From DAOUCP01 sp034432155 (GTDB lineage Bacteria; Chloroflexota; Anaerolineae; Epilineales; Epilineaceae), in the NCBI GenBank assembly GCA_034432155.1, contig DAOUCP010000043.1, positions 7,501 through 71,500 of the forward strand: DNA of 64,000 nucleotides, read 5' to 3'. Below are positions 15,518-24,261 of the stretch, in pieces; positions within the stretch are counted from its first letter, which is position 1; every line of letters begins with the position of its first letter. A program made the translations under genes and the position numbers. A model generated the notes under the pieces. That model did not search any database. It had not been told where the DNA came from and saw nothing but the letters and a program-made list of their open reading frames with translations.

Positions 15518-16369
15518 ATGTTGACGAAAGGCGATGCGGTGGCTCGGCGTCTGACGGAGGGTGCCCGCCACGCAGTTCCCGGCTCGTCAGGAACTCGAGC
15601 GGCCGACGGGAGACGCGGCGGCGCTGCACATCTGGTGGCCGATGCTTGGCCGACGACCAGCGGCTCGGCGGTCGGCGAGGCCCGTGCAGCACGCAAGCGA
15701 CTGGCCTTGGCCGTCGTCCTGGCGCTTGGCCTGCTGGGATCTTTGGTGGCCGCGGGTGGGTGGGAGCTCGCATGGGCGGACGGAACGGGCACGGCCTCGC
15801 CCCGCGAGGCGCGAGCCGGTCTGGTGGTTCGGTTCGAGGACGGTAGCTTGGTGGAACGCTGCGTCGTGCTCGATGCGCCTGAGCGGAGTGGGGCCGATCT
15901 GTTGACCCTGGCGCAGCTGGATCCGGTGTTCGAACATGGCTCGCTGGGCACCAGTGTATGCGCCATTGCTGGTCGGGGCTGCCAGTACCCGGCCGAGCCA
16001 TGCTGGTGCCGCTGCCAGCAGCCCGACACGGACTGCCAGTACTGGGCCTACTTCGTTCTTGAGGCTGGCCAATGGAAATACGCCACAACCGGGGCGGGCG
16101 ACCGCATCGTTCGCGATGGTGATGTGGACGGCTGGGCCTGGACGGGTGGCGGCGCGACGCCGGCCATGGAGCCGTTGCCCGCAAGGACGTTCGCCGAGCT
16201 ATGTGGTTCCCAGATACCCGCACCCTTAGCCGGGCGGCAAGGCTTTGCCCCAGCCGGTCGCTCCATTCGCGCCGTCGGGATCGGCGTGGCCCTGCTGGCC
16301 GTTGCCGGTGCCGCAGTCCTCGGCCGCCGCCAAGCCGCGCGCCGTCGACGGCGGCGACCAACGTCCTAG
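15518..16369 (+). CDS. Surface DUF4430/transcobalamin-like protein of the B12 operon
   Basis: A 283-residue protein, first of the riboswitch operon. The ATG at 15518 lies behind GGGGAGGAACC. A long basic N-terminal stretch (about 65 residues) precedes a hydrophobic segment (LALAVVLALGLLGSLVAAGG), then an external domain, then a C-terminal membrane anchor (VGIGVALLAVAGAAVLG) and an Arg-rich cytoplasmic tail. The external domain reads GADLLTLAQLDP and then CQYWAYFVLEAGQWKYATTGAG, the pattern of DUF4430, which is related to the C-terminal domain of transcobalamin. It has a cluster of Cys (CQYPAEPCWCRC). By family and context it probably captures cobalamin outside the cell and hands it to the ECF transporter. 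Confidence 0.8.
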   Translation: MLTKGDAVARRLTEGARHAVPGSSGTRAADGRRGGAAHLVADAWPTTSGSAVGEARAARKRLALAVVLALGLLGSLVAAGGWELAWADGTGTASPREARAGLVVRFEDGSLVERCVVLDAPERSGADLLTLAQLDPVFEHGSLGTSVCAIAGRGCQYPAEPCWCRCQQPDTDCQYWAYFVLEAGQWKYATTGAGDRIVRDGDVDGWAWTGGGATPAMEPLPARTFAELCGSQIPAPLAGRQGFAPAGRSIRAVGIGVALLAVAGAAVLGRRQAARRRRRRPTS

Positions 16370-16379
16370 ACGTCTCGAG

Positions 16380-18545
16380 ATGGCCACCGAGCGAGCGACC
16401 TCTTGGCGGGCCAATCTGCCGCCTGTCGCGGCTCACGATGGGCCGCAGCGGTGGGGCGTCGCCACGTGGACCGGCGCCAGGCGTATGGCCGTCCACGCCA
16501 TGAGCTTGCTCGCGCGCGGCCGCTGGCTGGAGCGGTTGTTCAGCGTCGCCTTCTATGCTGTCGCTTGCCTACTGGCAGGGGCGGCTTTCGCCGCCCCGTT
16601 GGTGATGCCCTCGCGCATTGCTGGCAGCGCCTGGCTCGGTCCGGGCGGTGCTTCTGGACTGCTCACTCTGGTCGTGTGCTGGAGCCTGGCGGCCCTACTG
16701 TTCGAGGCGGGCTCGACGCGGCTGGGACTCCGGGCCATCGCTGCCCTCGGCGTGCTGGTTGCCACCAACAGCTTGCTGCGCTTCGCCGAGACGGTGCTGC
16801 CAGGACCTGGTGGCTTCAGCCCCATCTTCGCTCTGATCCTGCTGGCCGGCTATGCCTATGGCATGCGCTTCGGGTTCCTCATGGGGGCCCTGACGATGCT
16901 CGTGTCTGCCTTGGTGACCGGCGGCGTGGGGCCCTGGTTGCCCTACCAGATGCTGGCGGCTGGTTGGGTCGGCCTGTCGGCTGGGCTCGTGCCTCGACGA
17001 GGGACTGGGCACCGTTGGCGCCCGGAAGCGCGCGAAGTCGCGGTTCTTGCCGCGTTAGGCGCCCTCTGGGGCTTCGGCTATGGCCTGATCATGACGCTCT
17101 GGTTCTGGCCATTCTTGGAGGGCGCCTCTGGCCGGGTACTCCCCGCGAGTGCGCCGTCGTTCGGTCGGTTCGCAGCCTTCTACGTGGCGAGCTCTCTCAC
17201 CTGGGATGCGTTCGCCGCCGCCGGGAATGTCCTGCTCATCGGCGTCTTGGGAGCGCCCGTGCTGGCCGTGTTGCGCCGCTTTGGGCGGCGCTTTGCATTC
17301 GCTTCTGCGCCATCGCCCGCGCGCACCTCCGACCCGGTCCGGCGCGAAGTCGAGGCCACTGCCGGGTTCATGGCGGGGCCCTGTGGCGGGGAGCGAGAAG
17401 CCGCCGAGCTTGCCGAAGAGAGGCTTCTCGCCCAGCTCGACGGATCGATGGCCGGGCAGATTCAGCCGCGGGCGTGGCTCAGTTGCCTGGCGGCAGTGGC
17501 AGCTCTGGTGTCAGTTTCACGACATCCGCTGCTCCTCTTGGCGGCAGCGGCTAGTGTGTGGGTCTTGCGGCACCAGCTCGGCCCTCGGGACTCGGCTTCG
17601 CACCGGCTGGTGGCGATCGCCGGCCTGGCGCTGGCGTTGCCAACGCTGTACAACGGGCTTGTATCCCACGCTGGCCAGACCATCGTGGCTCGCCTGCCGG
17701 CCGCCTGGCCGCTCGTTGGTGGCCCGATTACGCTCGAGGCCCTTGTCTTCGGCCTGCTTTCTGGGCTGTCACTCTGGACGCTGCTGCTGGCTTTCGCGAC
17801 GCTGCTGGCAGCGATGCCGCAACGAGAGCTGGTGCGTCTGCTGCCGCGCGGCTTTGGCGGCGTGACACTGGCAGTGGCCGTCGCCCTTGGCTACGTGCCG
17901 CTCGTCCGGCGCCAGGCGCAGGCCGTCCGGGAAGCGCAGGCGGTGCGCGGCTATGAGCTGCGTGGCGTGCGGGACTGGCCACCGCTCATGATCCCGCTTC
18001 TGGTGGGCGCACTGGAGAGTGGCATGACGATGGCCGAGTCACTCGCGGCCCGGGGGGCTCTCCGGCCGTTGCGGGTGGCGGGGCACCATCGGCTGTTGAT
18101 ACTGGTGGGCCTGGTATTGGTGCTTGCAGGCCTGCTTAGTCCCTGGCCGGCAGCGGTAGCCGATCCTGTTGCCCCGGCGGCCACGTTGCTAGGCGTTGGC
18201 CTGATGACCGGGGTGCTGGTGGCGCTGGGGCGCAGCAGGCCAAGGACAGCTCTGAGGCCTGGCGGCTGGCGATGGTGTGATCGCCTGGTGGCAGGCGCTC
18301 CCTGGCTGCCGCTCATCGTGGCTTTCTTGCACCCCTCCGGCCGGGCAGCGCTCCGCTATACGCCCTATCCGGTCCTGGCGTGGCCGACGCTTCCGGTAGC
18401 GGTGTTGGCTTCCCTGATCGGTCTCGTGGCGCCAGTACTCGTGCTGGGCCTCTTGGGTCGTCGGTCCAGGTGCGGTTCGCGGGACGGAGGCCCGGCCTTC
18501 GTGAGCCGGAGGGGCGAGCCGTTGGCGGATGGAAGAGCGATGTGA
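16380..18545 (+). CDS. ECF transporter S-T fusion protein (cobalamin)
   Basis: A 721-residue multi-spanning membrane protein that seems to join the two membrane parts of an energy-coupling factor importer. Residues about 45-330 have six or so helices with FSPIFALILLAGYAYGMRFG and VGPWLPYQMLAAGWVGLSAG, typical of a substrate-binding S component. After a hydrophilic linker, residues about 370-680 match the T component (EcfT/CbiQ): GPITLEALVFGLLSGL and two Ala-Arg-Gly coupling motifs, REAQAVRGYE and AESLAARGAL, which bind the ATPases. The ATG at 16380 is 10 nt after the previous stop. The gene overlaps the ATPase gene as GTGA. Cobalamin is assigned from the riboswitch, not from this protein alone. 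Confidence 0.82.
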   Translation: MATERATSWRANLPPVAAHDGPQRWGVATWTGARRMAVHAMSLLARGRWLERLFSVAFYAVACLLAGAAFAAPLVMPSRIAGSAWLGPGGASGLLTLVVCWSLAALLFEAGSTRLGLRAIAALGVLVATNSLLRFAETVLPGPGGFSPIFALILLAGYAYGMRFGFLMGALTMLVSALVTGGVGPWLPYQMLAAGWVGLSAGLVPRRGTGHRWRPEAREVAVLAALGALWGFGYGLIMTLWFWPFLEGASGRVLPASAPSFGRFAAFYVASSLTWDAFAAAGNVLLIGVLGAPVLAVLRRFGRRFAFASAPSPARTSDPVRREVEATAGFMAGPCGGEREAAELAEERLLAQLDGSMAGQIQPRAWLSCLAAVAALVSVSRHPLLLLAAAASVWVLRHQLGPRDSASHRLVAIAGLALALPTLYNGLVSHAGQTIVARLPAAWPLVGGPITLEALVFGLLSGLSLWTLLLAFATLLAAMPQRELVRLLPRGFGGVTLAVAVALGYVPLVRRQAQAVREAQAVRGYELRGVRDWPPLMIPLLVGALESGMTMAESLAARGALRPLRVAGHHRLLILVGLVLVLAGLLSPWPAAVADPVAPAATLLGVGLMTGVLVALGRSRPRTALRPGGWRWCDRLVAGAPWLPLIVAFLHPSGRAALRYTPYPVLAWPTLPVAVLASLIGLVAPVLVLGLLGRRSRCGSRDGGPAFVSRRGEPLADGRAM

Positions 18546-19957
18546 TCCGCCTCGCCGCCTACACGTTCACCTATCCTGACATGCCACGGCCGGCGCTCGA
18601 GGGCGTGAGCGCTCGGCTGCCTACGGGCGCAACGGTGCTGGCCAGCGGTCCCAGTGGCTGTGGCAAATCCACCCTCCTGCGGGCCCTCAACGGACTTGTG
18701 CCCCACTTCACGGGTGGCCAGGTCAAAGGTCGGCTGCTGGTCGCGGGGATCGATCCCCTGGCTGCTGGCCCGGCCATCATGAGTGACATCGTTGGCTACG
18801 TGGCCAACGATCCGGAGGCCTGCACGGTGACCGACAGTGTGGCGGACGAGGTGGCTTTCGCCCTTGAGGAACGTGGCACGTCACCGCGCCACATTCGGCG
18901 CCGGGTCGCCAGCGCCCTGGAGGCGGCGGGCCTGCTGCCTCTGGCCGGGCGTCGCATCGATACGCTGTCGGGCGGGGAGCGACAGCGCACCGTCATTGCT
19001 GCCGCCCTGGCGCTGGCTCCCCAGGTCCTGGTGCTGGATGAGCCGACTTCGCAGCTGGACGATGCCGCCGCCGACGAAGTCCTGGCCGCGGTGTCCGATC
19101 TGGCAAGCCGCGGCGGTCTGACGGTGGTGCTCAGCGAACATCGTCGCCGGCGAATCCTCCCCTATGTCACCCACGAGCTCCGCTTCGGTGCACCAGGCGA
19201 ACCGCCGACGTTGCGAACCCCGGTGCCGACCGACGGCCTCGGCGAGCGGCCGGTGACACGTCGCCCTACCGCTCCGGGCGCCGTGGTGCTTCGGCTTGAC
19301 GGCCTGCGCTTCTCCTATGGCCCCTACCCCGTGCTCGCGGATGTGAGCTGCGAGGTCCGGGCTGGGGAGATTGTTGCTCTGACCGGCCCGAGCGGCAGTG
19401 GCAAGACGACGCTCCTACGCCTGATCGCCGGCCTGTTGCGGCCGCAGGGCGGGCGTAGGGAGGTGGTCGAGCAGCCATCCTCCGACCGTTGCTCGGCCAT
19501 GAGCCGGCGTCCGATTGGTTATCTGCCGCAAGATCCAGGCGCTCTCCTGTTCGCCGAAACGGTGTACGACGAGGTGGCAGCATTGCCCATTGGGACTGGC
19601 GGCGGCAGGCGTGCCTCGCGCCGGGTGTGGGCTCTCCTGCATGCTCTGGGGCTGGCCGAAGTAGCCGATCGCTATCCGCGGGACCTGTCCACCGGTCAAC
19701 GACAGCGGGTGGCGCTGGCCGCGATTGCCATCGCTGAGCCACAGCTGCTGCTGCTCGACGAGCCAACGCGCGGCCTCGATGACGAGGCCATCTTCGCTCT
19801 CGGCCAGCTCCTGGACCGTCTCGCCGCTGACGGCGCAGCCATTCTGGTCGCTACGCACGATCGGCGGTTGAGTCGCTGGGCGGACCGGCGTCTCGAACTC
19901 GTCAACGTCGATGCCACCTCGGGCGCTCGCACGCAGGCCGCGGCCGTTCCAGCCTAG
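18542..19957 (+). CDS. ECF transporter double ATPase (A-A' fusion)
   Basis: A 471-residue cytoplasmic protein with two ABC ATPase domains in one chain, powering the B12 importer. Domain 1 has Walker A GPSGCGKST and the signature LSGGERQRT followed by LVLDEPTS. Domain 2 has GPSGSGKTT, the signature LSTGQRQRVAL and LLLDEPTRGLDD. Both therefore look able to bind ATP and dimerise with each other. The start is a GTG overlapping the S-T gene stop (GTGA at 18542-18545), which implies coupled translation; upstream in-frame codons fall inside the previous gene. ECF modules usually have separate EcfA1 and EcfA2, so the whole transporter here is reduced to two polypeptides plus the surface protein. Confidence 0.92.
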   Translation: MIRLAAYTFTYPDMPRPALEGVSARLPTGATVLASGPSGCGKSTLLRALNGLVPHFTGGQVKGRLLVAGIDPLAAGPAIMSDIVGYVANDPEACTVTDSVADEVAFALEERGTSPRHIRRRVASALEAAGLLPLAGRRIDTLSGGERQRTVIAAALALAPQVLVLDEPTSQLDDAAADEVLAAVSDLASRGGLTVVLSEHRRRRILPYVTHELRFGAPGEPPTLRTPVPTDGLGERPVTRRPTAPGAVVLRLDGLRFSYGPYPVLADVSCEVRAGEIVALTGPSGSGKTTLLRLIAGLLRPQGGRREVVEQPSSDRCSAMSRRPIGYLPQDPGALLFAETVYDEVAALPIGTGGGRRASRRVWALLHALGLAEVADRYPRDLSTGQRQRVALAAIAIAEPQLLLLDEPTRGLDDEAIFALGQLLDRLAADGAAILVATHDRRLSRWADRRLELVNVDATSGARTQAAAVPA

Positions 19958-20007
19958 CCAGACTTCTCTCTAGCCCGCCAACGGGCGTTGTTGTCCAGCC
20001 CCGGCGC

Positions 20008-23000
20008 CTAGGGTGTCGGAGTGCCCGGCTCGGCTGGCTCCGTGGCTGACGGTTCTGCCGGCGCTGGCGCGAAGTCGTAGTTCTGCGCTGCCAGCGGCAG
20101 ATAGAGTGCGATCCGACCGAAGGGCAGGACCTGAACGCTCTCGGAACGGAGGTTGTAAGGGTAGTGGACGAGGAGCGCCAGGGGCGGCTTCTCGAGCTCG
20201 TCCATGCGGTTGGGACAGCCGACCACCGTCACCGCTGCCGAGCCACCGGCGTCGAGGGGCAGCAGCTCCGGGAGGCCCGGAACCGGCGAGCCGCTCTCGT
20301 CCAGAATGCGGACGCAGTCCACCAGCTCCTGATCGAAGAGGTAGGCAGCGCCCTCGTGTGGTCCGCGCTCGAGGCCGGCAGGCACGTTGTCCGGAGCGTT
20401 GTCATAACCCAGATAGGTCTCTGTCTCCTCGAAGTCGCCGGTGGCGTCCCAAATGGTGATGCCGAATCCGAATTGCGCCTTGCCACCGTCCATGTCCAGG
20501 CCCAGACCGAACTCGGGATGGTTCGCCATGAACCGGAGAACGGCCACATTCTCCGAGATGTCGAACGGCTCGAAGAAGGTGAAGAATGAGCCATCCGATC
20601 GAACGGCCGAGGCCGCATTGGGCTCCAGCGTGCCCGGGAGCATGGTGCCCAACAGCGTGCCCCAACGATTACCACTCAGACGCACATTCCAGCCGACCTT
20701 GTCCCATTTCCCATCCAAGTCCAAGTCGAAGTAAACCCGGATCTGGGTGTCGTATGGGATGCGCCGGGTCCCGGTGGTGCGCATGGCGAACTCCAGGATG
20801 TCAAGGGTGACTGTTGGGTGTGTGGTGTCCGTGATGCCCGAGCTGAACCACCGCACGCCAACATCGGTGATGTTGAGCTTGTCTGGATAGGCAGGCTCGG
20901 CCGGATCGGTGCCGATCCGCAGGTAGGTGGCCTGGCCGCCTGCCTGCAAACACGGATTCGCGAAAGCGATCCGCGCAGGACCACCGCGCAGATCGATCGG
21001 CCCTGCCGTGCCAGCGCGCACGCAACTTGCCCGATGAGGCAGCGTGTGGAATGGCACCCTTGGGGCGTCGCCCTCGGCCACGGGGGCGCCCCTCTCGTCC
21101 ACTTCGGTGGCTACGACGAAGCCGTTCACCTCGGCGGCGGCGAATGCGCCTGGGTTCGCCATGGCGTTCGCCCGATTCTCATCGGGCAATGTCCACGCCC
21201 CCAGCGCTGCCGGATCGGCCGTCAACTGGACCTCGACGCTCGCCGTGGCCTTCGCGGCCACGGTGATGGTCGGCGGATGGCAGGACAGCACGATGCCCTG
21301 GTTTTCCGTCTCGGGGTAGAGGAACGAGGCGCTGAGCGCGTACGTCTTGGGCTGGTCACTCAAGTTTCGAATCGTTAGCTGCCGGGACTGGCTGGTGGGC
21401 TGACGTGCGGCGAAGACGTCGCCGAAGCCGATCTCGGCGAGCCCGCGATCGGAACGAAGAAGCGTCCCGGCTCGCGCACTGGCCAAAGCATCGACCAACC
21501 CGGCGCCCTGGCGCGTGATGCTGACGACGCGGGCGGGATCGCTTGTCTCAGGAAGGATGACCGGCCTGGCGTAGTTGATCGCCAACGCCCCGATGTCGGC
21601 CGCCGTCAGGCCGAGTTGCTGGCGCTGGTTGCGCTCCCACAAGAGGGCGGCCACACCGGCCACATGCGGGCTCGCCATCGAGGTGCCACTGTTGGACATC
21701 GCGCCAAAGCCGGTGCCAGCGTACACCGAAAGGATGTTGGTCCCGGGCGCGGTGATCTGCGGCTTCACGCTCCCGCTGAAACGGCCGGGACCACGGCTGC
21801 TGCCGGCGTTGATGTTGTTCGTGAGCTCCGGCCGCTCGTAGACCTCGAAGGTAGCCAGCACCTCTCGGCCGGCCAGCAGCTCGGCCTGGATCTTCTCGCC
21901 GTCGCCCTTGCTGATCATCACACCGGCCAGATCCGTGCAAGGCCACTTCGGCCAGCAAGTCCCGGTCATGCCCGAGGGGGCGCGATCGTCGCTGAAGACG
22001 ACCACGGCCCGGGCTCCGAAGGCCGCCGCGCTGGCGAACTTCTCGGCGAAGGTGCACGTGCCGCGTTGCACCAGAGCAACTTTGCCGGATACATCCTGGA
22101 TGGGTGGCACGGGCTTGCCCTCGGCGTCGGGGCAGGCCAAGCCATACCAGGCCATGGGCACCCTAGTGATCGGCGGCAAGTGGTCGAATGTGGGACCCAG
22201 AAGCTCGTTCGAGGTGTAGGCAACGACCGAGATCTCGTCTCCAGGCCAGGCTGCTCCAAAGAGCACGCCTGTCTCGCCGCTGGCATACGAGTTGGCGACG
22301 CTGAGGCCCATCTCGGCTGCACCCGGCGAGCTCACGATGTACGGCACGTCGCCACTGTTCCCGGCCGAGAACATGGCAACGACGCCGCTGTCGACAATCC
22401 GACCGATCACCTGGTTGTACAGTTCCATGCCGCCACCCCAAGCACCGCCAACACTCATATTCAGCACGTGGATCGGCAGGCGATTTCCCTCGGCATCGGT
22501 CGCCGGCACACCCTCGACTTCCAGTCCCAAGTTGTGCTTGAGCAGCCAGTCGAGGCCGTCGTAGCTGAGTCGCGTGGAGGGCTGGAAGTTGGCGATACCG
22601 ATGGGATTGCCGAAGATCTTGATCGCCACGAGCTTGGCATCGGGTGCTACGCCAACTGGGCTGCCGAGCGCGCCTCCGGGCGTCATCGAGCCAGCCCCCG
22701 CGGCGATGCCGGCCACGTGGCTACCATGTCCTTGCCCCGCCGAGCCGTTGACGGCTATCTGATCGAGAGGATCATCATCGGGCTCGGGCACCGTTGTGCA
22801 GCGGGCGCCTTCGGGCAGTTGCGCCGGGCAATTGGGCGCGTAGTAGGGTCCGGCCAGATCGACGCCACCGATCACTTTGGCAGTCGGGAACGAGCCCGGT
22901 TCGATCTGGTTTGGGTCGTTGGCGGCGTATGCCTCGGGGGTACCCGGCCCGCCCAGGCTGGCATGCATGTAGTCGACACCCATGTCGATGATGGCAATGA

Positions 23001-23586
23001 CAGCACCCTTGCCTGTCAGTCCCAGCTCGTCCTTGACCTGAGTAGCGCCGATGTGCGGCACCGAGCGGTCCAGCTCGATCCGGAGCTCCGGGGCCGGCAC
23101 GACGCTCACCACACCAGGGAGGCGTGCAATCTCACGCTGTTGCTGGGCATTGGCGTGCACCAAGAGGCCATTCAAGGCGGCCTGATAACGGCTCACGACG
23201 ATCGCCCCGAGGTTGGTAATGCGGACCTCGGCCTCTGCCTGGCGAGCCTGAATTGCGGCCAGCCAGGAACGGAGCGTCGGCAAGGCCACAGGACGCTTGG
23301 TCGGTGCCGGGGCTGTTGCACCAGCAGCAGCGGCGTATAGATCGTACAGCGGAGGACCTGACAGCAAGACGATGACGTAGTCGTCGGCAGCGAGACGCTC
23401 CGTCTCGGCTTGGGCTGCCAAGGTGGCGTTCCGGGCGTAGGTCGATTGTGATGCGCTGGCATGTTCCGTCCAGCGGCTCGCCGGCGGAGTGCCAGCGGCG
23501 GCGACAACGGCAAGAGCCAGCCAGAAGAGGCCGGCGGTTCCTGCCAGGATCACCCACAGCCGAAGGATCGCTGAACGGTGGCTCAT
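20008..23586 (-). CDS. Large secreted subtilisin-like protease (S8 family, PA domain)
   Basis: A 1,192-residue exported protease. The ATG at 23584-23586 follows AAAGGAG. A signal segment (LWVILAGTAGLFWLALAVVAAAG) precedes an inhibitor-type propeptide (about 65-175). The catalytic Asp is near 201 (VIAIIDMGVDYMHA), His near 287 (GHGSHVAGIAAG), and Ser lies in GTSMASPHVAGVAALL. A PA domain is inserted before the Ser motif (VALVQRGTCTFAEKFASAAA), as in Vpr/C5a-peptidase types. The last 500 residues are beta-rich domains, including a possible calcium-binding DLDLDGKWD turn, and a Pro/Glu/Thr tail with no obvious anchor. It probably degrades extracellular protein for nutrition. The gene converges on the B12 operon with a 50-bp gap. 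Confidence 0.93.
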   Translation of the reverse strand: MSHRSAILRLWVILAGTAGLFWLALAVVAAAGTPPASRWTEHASASQSTYARNATLAAQAETERLAADDYVIVLLSGPPLYDLYAAAAGATAPAPTKRPVALPTLRSWLAAIQARQAEAEVRITNLGAIVVSRYQAALNGLLVHANAQQQREIARLPGVVSVVPAPELRIELDRSVPHIGATQVKDELGLTGKGAVIAIIDMGVDYMHASLGGPGTPEAYAANDPNQIEPGSFPTAKVIGGVDLAGPYYAPNCPAQLPEGARCTTVPEPDDDPLDQIAVNGSAGQGHGSHVAGIAAGAGSMTPGGALGSPVGVAPDAKLVAIKIFGNPIGIANFQPSTRLSYDGLDWLLKHNLGLEVEGVPATDAEGNRLPIHVLNMSVGGAWGGGMELYNQVIGRIVDSGVVAMFSAGNSGDVPYIVSSPGAAEMGLSVANSYASGETGVLFGAAWPGDEISVVAYTSNELLGPTFDHLPPITRVPMAWYGLACPDAEGKPVPPIQDVSGKVALVQRGTCTFAEKFASAAAFGARAVVVFSDDRAPSGMTGTCWPKWPCTDLAGVMISKGDGEKIQAELLAGREVLATFEVYERPELTNNINAGSSRGPGRFSGSVKPQITAPGTNILSVYAGTGFGAMSNSGTSMASPHVAGVAALLWERNQRQQLGLTAADIGALAINYARPVILPETSDPARVVSITRQGAGLVDALASARAGTLLRSDRGLAEIGFGDVFAARQPTSQSRQLTIRNLSDQPKTYALSASFLYPETENQGIVLSCHPPTITVAAKATASVEVQLTADPAALGAWTLPDENRANAMANPGAFAAAEVNGFVVATEVDERGAPVAEGDAPRVPFHTLPHRASCVRAGTAGPIDLRGGPARIAFANPCLQAGGQATYLRIGTDPAEPAYPDKLNITDVGVRWFSSGITDTTHPTVTLDILEFAMRTTGTRRIPYDTQIRVYFDLDLDGKWDKVGWNVRLSGNRWGTLLGTMLPGTLEPNAASAVRSDGSFFTFFEPFDISENVAVLRFMANHPEFGLGLDMDGGKAQFGFGITIWDATGDFEETETYLGYDNAPDNVPAGLERGPHEGAAYLFDQELVDCVRILDESGSPVPGLPELLPLDAGGSAAVTVVGCPNRMDELEKPPLALLVHYPYNLRSESVQVLPFGRIALYLPLAAQNYDFAPAPAEPSATEPAEPGTPTP

Positions 23587-23692
23587 GCGTTGGCTCCTTT
23601 CGAGAATAGACGGGCTGCCCGGCGACAGCACAGGAAACAAGGCCAGGCCCCGGGCCGCGACCTGCGGCGGGCCAGGCCGCCGCGTGCCGGGC

Positions 23693-23721
23693 AGTATACC
23701 GCGCGGCCGGAACCGCGGCAA
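23693..23721 (-). promoter_or_regulatory. Promoter of the subtilase gene
   Basis: On the minus strand TTGCCG (23716-23721) and TATACT (23693-23698) are 17 bp apart. Transcription would start near 23686, giving a leader of about 100 nt before the ATG. Confidence 0.6.
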
Positions 23722-23768
23722 GGCATCTGGTTGTGGCGGACACGACGAAGTTTCCTGGGGATGTAGCG

Positions 23769-23900
23769 GATCCATGACCTTGTAGCCATCCCAGCGTCTT
23801 TGCCACACGGCCGATTCATCGCTGTGCCGCCATCCCGGCATCTCCGTGCCGGGATCGATCCATGGCCGTGCCGCCATCGGACCGCCGTGAGCTGGGATCG
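23769..23900. repeat. Three imperfect 44-bp tandem repeats
   Basis: Units start at 23769, 23813 and 23857, each opening with GATYCAT and containing TGCCGCCATC at the same offset in units 2 and 3. Within the third unit and its neighbour the inverted bases CCCGGCA/TGCCGGG form a small hairpin. The array lies in the divergent gap between the subtilase promoter and the DUF6800-like gene; the rest of the gap (23901-24053) shows no gene. Confidence 0.78.
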
Positions 23901-24053
23901 CGTCCGGCAGTGCATGGGCTGGCGCGTTCGCCGGGCCGTGAGTACCATTGCCCGTGGATCGTCGCGCCGGGCGATCGACGCGAAGGAAACGCTGCGCGCC
24001 AGACCGCTGCTCGAGCGGCGGCGCGTCGTCGGGCGCATCTAGGAGGCGAGGGC

Positions 24054-24248
24054 ATGGCCATCGAACGACAGCGGGAACTGCGGCGGAGACGGTGCCGGCG
24101 CTCGAAAGTGCGTGCCCTGCGGGCACGTCTGGCCAAGGCCACCGACAAGGGGGAGCGCCAGCGGCTGCTGGCCAAGCTGCAGCGCATCAGCCTCGTGCCT
24201 GTTGTGGAGGCCAAGGCTGCTCCACGAAGGGGTGCAGCGCGATCGTGA
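24054..24248 (+). CDS. Small basic DUF6800-like protein
   Basis: A 64-residue protein, about one third Arg and Lys. It starts at an ATG behind GGAGG and reads MAIERQRELRRRRCRRSK, then a predicted helix with KVRALRARLAKA, and a KLQRISLVPV segment near the end. This pattern matches the small DUF6800 proteins that are common in Chloroflexota; their function is not known. The charge suggests nucleic acid or ribosome binding, but that is inference only. It is followed closely by a glycosyltransferase gene whose likely start lies 13 bp after this stop, so the two may be co-transcribed. Confidence 0.75.
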   Translation: MAIERQRELRRRRCRRSKVRALRARLAKATDKGERQRLLAKLQRISLVPVVEAKAAPRRGAARS

Positions 24249-24261
24249 GGGCTGGTCGGTA

